From: Akkermansiaceae bacterium
Lineage (GTDB): Bacteria; Verrucomicrobiota; Verrucomicrobiia; Verrucomicrobiales; Akkermansiaceae
Direction of reading: 5' to 3'
Assembly (NCBI GenBank): GCA_903934285.1
Contig: CAIZNN010000264.1
Coordinates: 1-64,000 of the forward strand
Length of the DNA: 64,000 nt
Position 1 is the first letter of the stretch. The number at the start of each line of letters is the position of its first letter. This document shows positions 1 through 9,319 of the stretch, piece by piece. Below the pieces are notes generated by a model that saw nothing but the letters and a program-made list of their open reading frames with translations, was not told the origin of the DNA and ran no database searches. A program made the translations under genes and the position numbers.

Positions 1-1
1 C

Positions 2-664
2 ATCAAGGCCATGTCGGACGTGCCGGTGGCGGTGCTAACCAACGGCTCGTTGCTGTGGCAGAAAGAAGTGCGAGCGGAGGTGGCCCTGGCCGATCTGGTG
101 CTGCCCTCGCTGGATGCCGACAGTGATTCCATCTTCCGCTTCATCAACCGGCCCCATCCGGACATCTCCTTCGAGCAAATGGTCGAGGGCTTGATCGCGC
201 TGCGCCGCGAATTCAGCGGGCAGTATTGGTTGGAAGTGTTCCTGCTGGGCGGCTACACCGCGATTGAGGCCAATGTGAAAAGGCTCGCCGCTTTGGCCAA
301 GCGCATCGGGCCGGATCGCGTCCAACTCAATACCGTCGCCCGGCCGCCAACCGAGGACTTCGCCATGGCGGTATCTGCGGAAGCTCTCGAAAAATACGCA
401 AAGTTCTTCCACCCGCCTGCCGAGGTCATCGCCAAACGCCCCTCGCGCCTGGGTCACAAGTCGGACAACATCCCGCCCGGCGCGGTCCTCGCAATGTTGC
501 GCCGCCGCCCCTGCACCGCGGAGCATGTGGCACTGGGCCTCGGTTTGAACCGGCTGGAAGCCATCAAGCAACTCGAAGCCCTCATGGCGAAAAGCCGAAT
601 CGAAACCTACCGCCACGAGGGCGAGGTGTTCTACCGCGCCAGCGGCCACTCCAATCCGGCATGA
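2..664 (+). CDS. Radical SAM family protein, C-terminal part (5' end outside window)
   Basis: ORF open to window edge; 'DVPVAVLTNGSLLW...LVLPSLDA...' typical of radical-SAM proteins of this subfamily. Confidence 0.7.
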   Translation: MKAMSDVPVAVLTNGSLLWQKEVRAEVALADLVLPSLDADSDSIFRFINRPHPDISFEQMVEGLIALRREFSGQYWLEVFLLGGYTAIEANVKRLAALAKRIGPDRVQLNTVARPPTEDFAMAVSAEALEKYAKFFHPPAEVIAKRPSRLGHKSDNIPPGAVLAMLRRRPCTAEHVALGLGLNRLEAIKQLEALMAKSRIETYRHEGEVFYRASGHSNPA

Positions 665-1013
665 ATCTCGATGCTGGCAGCCGGGAACTCGCTCCACAAG
701 CGGTGGATGGCATGCGCCCCCGTGCAATGACCAAAGCCCATGCGGGATGGAACCACAATTCGGCGGCGGGTGCCGCTTGCAAGGCCATTGGCAGCCCCGA
801 GACATGGTCATAGTGGCCGTGGCTGAGCACGATCGCGTCCGCCCGCCCGAGGTCGATGCCGAGTTTGGCGGCGTTGGGTTGCAACGCCATGCCCTGCCCG
901 GTGTCGAAGAGCACGCGGTGCGTGCCGGTGTCGAGCCAATAGGCGAGCCCGTGTTCACCGAGGAGGCCCGCGCCGCGAACCGTGTTTTCGGAAAGAAGGG
1001 TGAGTGCGATCAT
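661..1013 (-). pseudogene. MBL-fold metallo-hydrolase remnant with internal deletion (copy of 2704-3558)
   Basis: N-term MIALTLLSENTVRGAGLLGEHGLAYWLDTG...HGHYDHVSG matches the intact copy; jumps directly to the C-terminal DNA after CCCATG/CGGGATGG. Confidence 0.8.
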
Positions 1014-1025
1014 ATTTTTCTTGCA

Positions 1026-1047
1026 GTTATGAGCATACGCCAATAAC
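1026..1047. promoter_or_regulatory. Palindromic operator candidate GTTATGAGCATACGCCAATAAC (Zur-like?)
   Basis: 22-bp imperfect palindrome between divergent genes; repeated at 3571, and degenerate at 6904 and 11698. Confidence 0.6.
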
Positions 1048-1063
1048 ATGCAAGTCCTTTCGC

Positions 1064-1288
1064 ATGAAAAAAACGAACGACTGTCTTCCTGTCACTGTGC
1101 TTTCCGGGTTTTCGGGTTGCGGCCCCCCCCCCTTGTTGCGCATGGTGTATCCGTGCGCGCACGGAATCATCCGGCATTCCCTCGGCCACCCGTGGACCGG
1201 TGAGGAGCGCCTCACGCAGGTGGTCTTCATCGGGCGGAACCCGCGGACGGATGAGATTCCATCAGGTCTGGAGGGCTGCAAAGCATGA
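1064..1288 (+). pseudogene. COG0523 (CobW/ZigA-type) G3E GTPase remnant: N-terminus with degraded P-loop joined to C-terminus
   Basis: MKKTNDCLPVTVLSGFSGCGPPPLLR resembles LPVTVLSGFLGAGKTTLL; tail RLTQVVFIGRN... resembles CobW_C (LVFIG). Confidence 0.65.
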
Positions 1289-2127
1289 GTGCATCGACGA
1301 TGGCGGAACATTTCGACCGCAAGGCGGCGGAGTGGGATGCGAATGATCGGCACCGAGCGCTCACGGCGGATATCGTCAGCGCGGTGGAGCGGGAATGGCC
1401 AGTGGATTCGTCTCCCCGGCTGTTGGATTATGGCGCGGGCACCGGACTTTGTTCGCTGGCGCTGGCGCCGCGTTGCTCAAGTGTCGTGGCCATGGATGTT
1501 TCAGCCGGAATGTTATCGCGCCTGGAGGAGAAGGCCCGGGCGACAGGAATAGCCCACCTGCAAACCCTCCAACAGGATCTTTGCTCGGAACCACTCGGCG
1601 GCCAGCGCTTCGATGTGATCCTCTGCGCGATGACGCTACACCATGTCAAGGATGTCGATATCCTGTTGAGCCGCTTCCATTCCATGCTGGAGCCGGGAGG
1701 ATTCATCGCCATCGCCGATCTCGAGCAAGAAGACGGCACCTTTCACGACGACCCCGCCGGAGTTCATCACAACGGTTTTGACCGCGACTGTCTGAGTCGG
1801 AAAATGATGGCTGTGGGCTTCCCCTTCGTGAGCATGGAAACCGTGCATCGGATCCGGAAAACCCGCGACACCGGAATCATCGAGTATCCGGTTTTTTGTG
1901 CTATTGGCAGAATGAGGGACGCTGGCAGTGCGGTGCTCGACGAGTTGAAGTGGAAACTCGTGTGCCGCCCGGACGACATCACGCTCAGCGGTTCCGGCGA
2001 GCCGACCTTGTACTCGCGCCTGGGCGAACTCGTCGAACGCATCCGGGCGATGACCGACGTGCCCGTGGCGGTGCTGACCAACGGCTCGTTGCTGTGGCAG
2101 AAAGACGGGCGAACGGAACCGTCATGA
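1285..2127 (+). CDS. SAM-dependent methyltransferase fused in frame to a truncated radical-SAM N-terminal fragment
   Basis: Methyltransferase motif LLDYGAGTGLCSLAL; C-term ITLSGSGEPTLYSRLGELVERIRAMTDVPVAVLTNGSLLWQK duplicates the start of the 2-664 gene. Confidence 0.75.
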   Translation: MSASTMAEHFDRKAAEWDANDRHRALTADIVSAVEREWPVDSSPRLLDYGAGTGLCSLALAPRCSSVVAMDVSAGMLSRLEEKARATGIAHLQTLQQDLCSEPLGGQRFDVILCAMTLHHVKDVDILLSRFHSMLEPGGFIAIADLEQEDGTFHDDPAGVHHNGFDRDCLSRKMMAVGFPFVSMETVHRIRKTRDTGIIEYPVFCAIGRMRDAGSAVLDELKWKLVCRPDDITLSGSGEPTLYSRLGELVERIRAMTDVPVAVLTNGSLLWQKDGRTEPS

Positions 2128-2564
2128 AGCCCCCGCTGCCGCCCTCTGACCTCGGCAGTCTAAGCAGTGAGGGTGCCAAGCGCGTTGTGGTGCGTTACCG
2201 CGACATGACCCGCGTGGAGCCATGCCCCTATGGCCAGGCTTGCCGGATCGTTACGGGGGGCGAGGGGGGCGTCGCGAATGTCCACGTCATCACGGTGTCC
2301 CAGGGTGGCTTGCATTTTCACCGGCAGTATGACGAGGTCTATTACGTCCTAGCCGGGACTGGAACCATGATGATCGCCGGGTCCGAATATCCCTTGCGTC
2401 CTGGGGCGGTGGTGGTGATTCCGGCCGGGGTGCCCCACGAATTGTGCGCGGCTGCAACCGGTCCGCTGGAATTCGTCATCTTCGGGACGCCACCCATGGC
2501 CATCGACGATCCGCGTGCCCGCCCGGAGCGTCCAGAGCGGGAGTTGTCCCCAGATGACACCTAG
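2124..2564 (+). CDS. Cupin domain protein
   Basis: HFHRQYDEVYYVLAGTGTMMIAG...PGAVVVIPAGVPHEL; ATGA overlap with upstream ORF. Confidence 0.8.
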   Translation: MKPPLPPSDLGSLSSEGAKRVVVRYRDMTRVEPCPYGQACRIVTGGEGGVANVHVITVSQGGLHFHRQYDEVYYVLAGTGTMMIAGSEYPLRPGAVVVIPAGVPHELCAAATGPLEFVIFGTPPMAIDDPRARPERPERELSPDDT

Positions 2565-2703
2565 TGCTCGATGCCGCAATAATACCCCGAAGGCCAGCCC
2601 GATCTCGCCAGCCGCGGCGGTCAGAATTCTTGCGGAGGAAAACTCCCACCAAGTCGCTGGTTAAAGTGTTCACGCTCTTGGAGGTGATCTAACTTATGAC
2701 TGA

Positions 2704-3558
2704 TTATGCTTGGATGTTTCCTGCTGCCGGGCTTGGCAGAGCGAGGCGCAATCCGGCATGAATCTCAATGCAGGCCGCCGGGAACTCGCTCCACAGGCGG
2801 TGGATGGCATGCGCCCCCGTGCAATGACCAAAGCCCATGATCCGCGGTGCCAGCGCGCGCAGCGCGGCGACGGTGAACTCCATGCGTGCGGGCGCAGCCG
2901 CGGCAAGATGCAGCCCGCCGATGAGGGTATCGACCTGAAGCCTGCCGGTTTGTTGGAAAATGTGCTCCAGCGTGTTGATGGCTCCGGCGTGGGCACAGCC
3001 GAAGATGACCGACAGCCGGTCCGGCCCTGGCAGATAGAGCGCCATGTCGTCGGCGATCGGATCGGGAATCTCCAGCGCCGCATCGAGGAAGAACGGGCCG
3101 CCGACATCCTCAAAGCCATTGGTGCGGGGGATCCCGCCGCTGACCCAGACTCCCGGCACCACCTCGGCGGGTGCCGTCACGCGATGCACCACGCGCGATT
3201 GCCCGAACTCCCCGCGCTCCATGAAATCGGTCGAAATCCGCCGCGCGCCGCCGTCCTGCGCGCGGATGAATTTGCGCGCGGTGGCTGCGGGATGGAACCA
3301 CAGCTCGGCCGCGGGCGCCGCTTGCAAGGCCACTGGCAGCCCCGAGACATGGTCATAGTGGCCGTGACTGAGCACGATCGCGTCCGCCTGCCCGAGGTCG
3401 ATGCCGAGTTTGGCGGCGTTGGTTTGCAGCGCCATGCCCTGCCCGGTGTCAAACAACACCCGGTGGCTGCCGGTATCGAGCCAATAGGCCAGGCCGTGCT
3501 CGCCCACAAGGCCGGCGCCGCGCACGGTGTTCTCCGCAAGAATTGTCAGTGAAGTCAT
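2704..3558 (-). CDS. MBL-fold metallo-hydrolase (dihydropterin synthase-related type)
   Basis: Intact copy; HGHYDHVSG motif, FGCAHAGAINTLEHI. Confidence 0.8.
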   Translation of the reverse strand: MTSLTILAENTVRGAGLVGEHGLAYWLDTGSHRVLFDTGQGMALQTNAAKLGIDLGQADAIVLSHGHYDHVSGLPVALQAAPAAELWFHPAATARKFIRAQDGGARRISTDFMERGEFGQSRVVHRVTAPAEVVPGVWVSGGIPRTNGFEDVGGPFFLDAALEIPDPIADDMALYLPGPDRLSVIFGCAHAGAINTLEHIFQQTGRLQVDTLIGGLHLAAAAPARMEFTVAALRALAPRIMGFGHCTGAHAIHRLWSEFPAACIEIHAGLRLALPSPAAGNIQA

Positions 3559-3570
3559 TTTTTTCTGGCA

Positions 3571-3592
3571 GTTATGAGCATAAGCCAATAAC
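3571..3592. promoter_or_regulatory. Palindromic operator candidate GTTATGAGCATAAGCCAATAAC
   Basis: Second copy of the 1026 motif at the same distance (about 13 nt) from the MBL start codon. Confidence 0.6.
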
Positions 3593-3639
3593 AAGCAAGC
3601 GCTTTCGCATGAATAATCCGAACGACCGTCTTCCGCCTT

Positions 3640-4533
3640 ATGCAAACCTCCATCGAATGCATTCCCTGCTTTGTCAGACAAGCAGCCGAAGCCATCGCCC
3701 TGAGTGTGAAGGCCCCGTCACAACGAAGGAAAAGCCTCCGCCGCGTTTTGCATGCGCTGGCAGATGCCGATTGGTCTGACAGTCCGCCGGCACTCGCGCA
3801 GGAGTTGCACCGCATCATCCGCCAGGCGACCGGGGCGAGCGACCCGTATCGGGCGGTCAAGGCCCGGATGAACCGGCTCGCCACCGGGTTGTTGCCGCAG
3901 TGCCGGGAACTCATTGCGGGCGCGGCGGACCCACGCGAGGCGCTGCTGCGGGTTGCGGTGGTCGGCAACTTGCTGGATTGCGGCGCGAAGAGCCAATTCG
4001 ACCCGGAAGACCTCCCGCAGGTATTCGCCACTCTGGCGAACAAACCTCTCGTCGGCGAGCCTCACGAGCTTTTCCACGCGGCGGAGCAGGCCGAACGCAT
4101 CCTGTTCCTAGCTGACAATGCGGGCGAGATTGTCTTTGATCGACTGCTCATTGAGGCCCTGCCGATGGCCAAAGTGACGGTCGCCGTCCGCGGCATGCCG
4201 ATCCTCAACGATGCCTTGCGCGAGGACGCCACCCTGGCCGGCATCACGGCACTCGTCGCGGTGATTGACAATGGCTCGGATGCGCCTGGCACGGTCCTGG
4301 CGGACTGCTCGGCAGAATTCCGCACCCACTTCAAGCGGGCCGACCTGATCATCGCCAAAGGCCAGGGCAATTACGAAACCCTCTCGGAGGTGCGGGCTCC
4401 AATCTTCTTCCTCTTCACCGTCAAATGCCCGCTGGTCGCCCAGCAAGTCGGGCAACCCACCGGCACGCTGATCGCGAAAAAATCCGCGCGCTGGGCGGAA
4501 TATCCGTCGCCTCTCCCCCCAAAAAAGCGCTGA
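3640..4533 (+). CDS. DUF89/ARMT1-like metal-dependent phosphatase family protein
   Basis: MQTSIECIPCFVRQA...LFLADNAGEIVFDRLLIE...ADLIIAKGQGNYETL. Confidence 0.85.
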   Translation: MQTSIECIPCFVRQAAEAIALSVKAPSQRRKSLRRVLHALADADWSDSPPALAQELHRIIRQATGASDPYRAVKARMNRLATGLLPQCRELIAGAADPREALLRVAVVGNLLDCGAKSQFDPEDLPQVFATLANKPLVGEPHELFHAAEQAERILFLADNAGEIVFDRLLIEALPMAKVTVAVRGMPILNDALREDATLAGITALVAVIDNGSDAPGTVLADCSAEFRTHFKRADLIIAKGQGNYETLSEVRAPIFFLFTVKCPLVAQQVGQPTGTLIAKKSARWAEYPSPLPPKKR

Positions 4534-4691
4534 CCTGTGCGCTGGTGCAGGGCAATTGGCAGGCAAAGCTGCGATTCCCATAAGATCGGGCAAACGTCGA
4601 TTTAGCTAAACAAGCAGCCCGATTTTTGCAGGATAAGGCCGTCATGACCTCCACGAGCCTTTGTGCTGCATCGTGGCATGGGGCGCGATGT

Positions 4692-4836
4692 GATTGATGA
4701 TTGACGAGTGTTGATTTTTGATTGCTGAAGTGACTTGGAGTCTCTGCATGGGTGCATGCCAGCCGCCACTCTGAGCCCTTGTTTAGCTCATCGATCCCAT
4801 CAAAAATCCAAATTCAACAATCATCAATCGGCAATC
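4692..4836. repeat. Two heptamer-period arrays in inverted orientation (4692-4727 and 4802-4836)
   Basis: (G)ATTGATG ATTGACG AGTGTTG ATTTTTG ATTGCTG versus AAAAATC CAAATTC AACAATC ATCAATC GGCAATC. Confidence 0.7.
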
Positions 4837-4955
4837 CGAGGCTTTAAGCCGCTTGGATGGCACACTGCCCTAGCCAGCCAAACGCCCTACTGACAACGGC
4901 TTGTCTGAACAACAACGATTGACACCGGGGAAATTCTCCCACACACTCCAAACTG

Positions 4956-5420
4956 ATGAATCCAAAACAAGTCACCGCCACGTCCGCCACACCACTCTGC
5001 GACAGCCTCAACCAAGTTCTCGCCGATTCATACGCGTTGATGTCGCTCACGCATCTGGCCCACTGGAATGTGGAAGGCCCCGGCTTCTTCGCCCTGCACA
5101 CGGCCTTCCAGACCCAATATGAGGAGCTCTTTACGGCGATTGATGAAATCGCCGAGCGGATCCGGGCGCTGGAGGCCTATGCCAGCGGCGGCCTCGGTGC
5201 GCTGGCTGCCGCCGCGCAAATGGAGGAATTCGTTTCCCCGCTGCCGCAGGAGCAATACGTCCGCGCCCTGCTGGCAGCCAACGAAAAGTTGGTCAGGGAT
5301 GCGGCATGCGCCCGCGATCTCGCTGGCGAATCCAATGACCCCGAAACCCAGGACCTCATGACGGTGCGCGTTACGCTCCACCAAAAAACCATCTGGATGC
5401 TCAAAAGCTTTCTCAAATGA
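4956..5420 (+). CDS. dps: Dps/ferritin-like DNA-binding protein
   Basis: HLAHWNVEGPGFFALHTAFQTQYEELFTAIDEIAERIRAL. Confidence 0.9.
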   Translation: MNPKQVTATSATPLCDSLNQVLADSYALMSLTHLAHWNVEGPGFFALHTAFQTQYEELFTAIDEIAERIRALEAYASGGLGALAAAAQMEEFVSPLPQEQYVRALLAANEKLVRDAACARDLAGESNDPETQDLMTVRVTLHQKTIWMLKSFLK

Positions 5421-5505
5421 TGCAGCCCGGCACTATGCAAAGACCTGCGATCCGCCACTCGTCAGACGCTGGAATCCTTACCTTGTTGGGACGGGCATCG
5501 GCGTA

Positions 5506-6003
5506 TTGAGCATGGCGGTTTTCTCGCTGGCGGACAAACCGTTGGGGATCTCCACCGCGCTGTCGCAAGCGTCGGGGGCCTGTGCTGCGGCCTTCATGGG
5601 TTGGGAGAAAGTCGGGGCCAATGCCTACTGGACGAAACATGTGCCGCAATGGGACTATGGCATGCTGTTCTTGGTTGGCACCTTTCTCGGCGCGATGGTG
5701 GCGGCTTGCCTCGGCACAGGCTTTCGTGTCGAAGTCGTGCCGCGTGTGTGGAAAGAGCGGTTCGGACCTTCGGTTTTGAAGCGGATGGACGGCGCGGTCA
5801 TCGGCGGAGTGCTCGTCATGTATGGCGCCCGCCTGGCCGGCGGTTGCACCAGCGGACACGGGATCAGCGGCTCGCTCCAGTTGGCCATGACTCTGGACAA
5901 ACTCCTGGGCATTCCAGTGTGGGCGGTATTTGGGATTCTGGCGCTTGTGGCGATCAGCGTGTGCGCCATGGTGACCAAGTTCGAGAGATCCCGGCGCGAA
6001 TGA
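5506..6003 (+). CDS. YeeE/YedE family membrane protein
   Basis: ARLAGGCTSGHGISGSLQLA signature; start codon uncertain. Confidence 0.8.
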   Translation: MSMAVFSLADKPLGISTALSQASGACAAAFMGWEKVGANAYWTKHVPQWDYGMLFLVGTFLGAMVAACLGTGFRVEVVPRVWKERFGPSVLKRMDGAVIGGVLVMYGARLAGGCTSGHGISGSLQLAMTLDKLLGIPVWAVFGILALVAISVCAMVTKFERSRRE

Positions 6004-6063
6004 TGCGGCGCAACCCGGCGGCAACATGCGGGAGAGCTCATCTGCCCGCCGCCATCCCAGGCT

Positions 6064-6504
6064 TCAGCGCCCGGCGAGGGGGTCGGGCATGGCCACAAAT
6101 TTGGCAGACGCCCGCACGGCCAGAACACCGCCTTGATGGACCTCGGCTCGGCAAAGGTAAATCGCGTGGCGTTTGAACTCCACCCAGCCGGTGACGTGAA
6201 TCGGCTCACCAACATGCACCCTTTGCAGATAGCGGATGGTTAGCTCCGCCGTCACCCCGGTCACCCCCTGCGCGAAAAGTGCGTGGACCATCGAACTGTC
6301 CAGCAGCGTCGCAATCACGCCGCCATGCACACGGTCCGCATAGCTCAGAAATGCCGCAGTTGGCTGCCACTCCGCCGCGGCCACTCCGCTGGCGTCACAC
6401 TCGAAGCAAAGATGCAAGCCGCCGCGATTGCTTGCGCCACAGGCAAAACAAGCGCGGTGCGCGTCTTGCAAGGTGGGCGTCTCAGTGGTGGCAGGCGTGT
6501 CCAT
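6064..6504 (-). CDS. PaaI-like hotdog-fold thioesterase
   Basis: CFACGASN...ADRVHGGVIATLLDSSM. Confidence 0.8.
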   Translation of the reverse strand: MDTPATTETPTLQDAHRACFACGASNRGGLHLCFECDASGVAAAEWQPTAAFLSYADRVHGGVIATLLDSSMVHALFAQGVTGVTAELTIRYLQRVHVGEPIHVTGWVEFKRHAIYLCRAEVHQGGVLAVRASAKFVAMPDPLAGR

Positions 6505-6901
6505 CGTGATCGTGGTGGCCGCCGCAGCGTGTGTTCTCTTGCGACGCGCGCGGCAGCGTTCCTAACAGGCACGCCGCCGCCAGCCCGTATGGAGTCATGT
6601 CGTCGGCGGCCAGAAAAACTTCAATCCCCGCATCCGCCAGCATGATCAGCGCCCGCTCGCCGATGGCCGACGCCACCACTGCATCCACATTGAGTTGCTC
6701 AAGCCACCTCGGCAGTGAACCGGGTTGATGCTCCGGGGCCGCCAGCAGTTCCCGACGATTGATGCGGCCGGTGCTGCGATCCCCATCGAAAATCAACAAC
6801 TCCTTCGCCCCGCCGAAATGTTCGCTGAAACTACCACCCGCCATCGGAATGGCGATTTTCACGGTTCCACTACCCTTGCTCGCGTGCTCGTTGCCGTTCA
6901 T
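6482..6901 (-). CDS. NifB/NifX family (dinitrogenase FeMo-cofactor biosynthesis-like) protein with His/Cys-rich C-terminus
   Basis: VKIAIPMAGGSFSEHFGGAKELLIFD...; C-term CGGHHDHDGHACHH. Confidence 0.75.
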   Translation of the reverse strand: MNGNEHASKGSGTVKIAIPMAGGSFSEHFGGAKELLIFDGDRSTGRINRRELLAAPEHQPGSLPRWLEQLNVDAVVASAIGERALIMLADAGIEVFLAADDMTPYGLAAACLLGTLPRASQENTRCGGHHDHDGHACHH

Positions 6902-6903
6902 GT

Positions 6904-6925
6904 ATAATGAGCATACGCCCATAAC
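6904..6925. promoter_or_regulatory. Operator candidate ATAATGAGCATACGCCCATAAC
   Basis: Core GAGCATACGCC shared with 1026 site; left half degenerate; between divergent NifX-like and TonB receptor genes. Confidence 0.45.
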
Positions 6926-7067
6926 CGACCGGGTCAACTTTTTTTTGCCTTATTTTGCGGCAGTCGCCGGCAAAATGAAATGGGACGAATCATCGGAAGG
7001 TATTGTTCCAGGCACGCCCGTATCCGCCGCCTCGCGGCGGGATCCGTCAACTCCGCATCTCCCTGCC

Positions 7068-9176
7068 ATGCCTCGCATCACCTCCCATCAAACCATGCCA
7101 GCCCGCGATTGGATGTTTTCCCATGCCGGTGTCCCCTTCCTGCTGATGATTGCCGCGGCGGCAATCGCCGCGCCGCCCGGCACAGCGCAGCCACCCATTA
7201 CCAATCTGAGCGAACTGGTGGTAACCGCCGAGCGACAACCCGCCGGCAGCTTGCTGAGCGCGGAAGCACTCGACCTGTCCTCCGCTGCCACGCTCACCGC
7301 CACCGATACCGCCGGGCTGCTGCGCCACCTCCCCGGCGTGGCCATCGTGCGCAATGGTCCGCAGACCGGCATCGTCCAATTGCACGGCCTCAGCGGGGAT
7401 CGCGTGCGCATCGCGGTGGATGGCATGGCGATCACGCCGGCCTGCCCCAACCACATGGACCCACCGTTGCACTATCTGGCACCGGGCAGCGTCGATTCGC
7501 TGCGGGTCATGGCCGGCATCAGCCCGGTCAGCGCGGGCGGCGATAGCATCGCTGGCTCGGTCAGCGTCGAATCGCCCGCGTCACGCTTCGCGGATGGTGC
7601 CGACTGGTTCACCTCGGCACGTCTCGCCACCGCCTACCGCGGCAGCAATGACAGCTTCGGCATGGAGGCGGGATCCAGCATCGCCAACGCAACTGCCAGT
7701 GCCTCCTATCAGGGTGCGTGGACGAGCGCCGACGACCTCAGGTTTCCCGGTGGACGGGTGAGTGACACCGGCTACCATACCCAAAGCCACCGCATAATGC
7801 TCGGCCACAAAGTTGGCCAGGGCGTGCTGGCGATCGATGCGGGTTTGCTGCGGACCGGCGACTCGGGTACGCCCGCCCTGCCCATGGACATGATCGAGGA
7901 CGACGGCTGCAACCTCGGCGCCAGATTCAACAGCTCCTGCGACTTTGGCACCTGGAGCGCGCGAGTTTACTACCACCACATCGACCACCTGATGGACAAC
8001 TTCAGCATGCGCCCCCTGGTGGCAGGTGCCATGCCGATGTTCTCTCCTGCCACCAGTGACGACATCGGCGGCAACCTCAATCTCAGCGTCGAGCGCCATG
8101 ACCACACCCTCCGCATCGGCAGCGACTTCCACACCAACCGGTTCGACGCCCGGCAACAAAACGCCAGCACCGGCATGCTCCAGGATACGCTCCATGAGGT
8201 CACCCGCAGCCGGTTAGGTGCCTATCTGGAAGTGGAAAGCCGGTGGACCAACCGCTGGAGCACCCAGGCCGGCCTGCGCAGCGACATCGTGCTGAGCCGT
8301 GCCGCGGCCTTGGACCACTGACTCCCCGCCAGCGCTGCCGACGCCGCGGCATTCAATGCCAGTGACCGCGGGTTCACCGATGTGAACTTCGATGCCTTTG
8401 CCGCGATCCGTTGCACCGCCAGCGCGCACAGCACGTATGAAGTGGCCGTCGCCCGCAAGAACCGTTCTCCCAACGGGGTCGAACGCTACCTCTGGACGCC
8501 GCTCTCCGCCAGCGCCGGCGAGGCCGATGGCCGCACCTATCTCGGCAAGCTCGACCTCGATCCGGAAACCTCCCACCAAATCGCCTGCACCGGCGCTTGG
8601 CATGACGCCAAGCGGCAATTCAAGCTCACGGCGTTTTACAACCGCATCAGTGACTACATTCAAGGCTCGCCCATCGCCCGCGTGGTTGCCGCAAAACCGG
8701 TGCTGCAATACCAAAACTTCGATCCCGTCGATCTATTCGGCCTCGACGCGCAGGCCGCCTGGCAGATCGACAAGCACTTTCGCATGCGCGGCAGCCTCAG
8801 TTACGTCCGCGGCAAAAACCATGACAGCGACGACAATCTCTACCGCATCGCCCCCTTGCGTGGCACGCTTGGACTCGACTACCTCGCCGGCGCCTGGGAA
8901 AGCAGCGTCGAACTCGATCTGGCGGATGCCCAAAACGACGTCGCCGCTTACAACCACGAGGCACGATCCGCAGGCTACGCCCTCGTTCACTTGCGCGCCG
9001 GCTACACTTTCTCTAACCACATCAAGGTGCGCGCCGGCATCGAGAACCTGTGCAACCAATCCTACAGCGACCATCTGGGTGGAATCAACCGCGTGGCTCG
9101 CAGCGCGGTCCCTGTCGGCACCCGCATCCCCGGTGCCGGACGCTTCTTCTACCTCGCCTGCTCGCGCGACTTCTAA
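7068..9176 (+). pseudogene. TonB-dependent outer-membrane receptor with in-frame TGA at 8319-8321
   Basis: Plug domain (ELVVTAERQ...GVAIVRNGPQTGIVQLHGLSGDRVRIAVDGM) and C-terminal barrel (ENLCNQSYSDHLGG) in the same frame separated by one TGA. Confidence 0.8.
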
Positions 9177-9319
9177 CATGAATCGGCCTGGCCATCCGGG
9201 ACGCTCGTTGCTGGCCATCCGGGCAAGCTCGTTGCTACCCATCGCATGCAGCGGGCAATCATGCATGGAGGCTGTGGCGACTCATCAAGCTGAGCGAGGG
9301 CAGCCCGGCCAGAGCTCTT

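Noticed and set aside
8319-8321. Selenocysteine codon interpretation of the in-frame TGA
   Set aside because: TonB receptors are not known selenoproteins and no SECIS-like element or sel genes were recognised; nonsense mutation or error is simpler.
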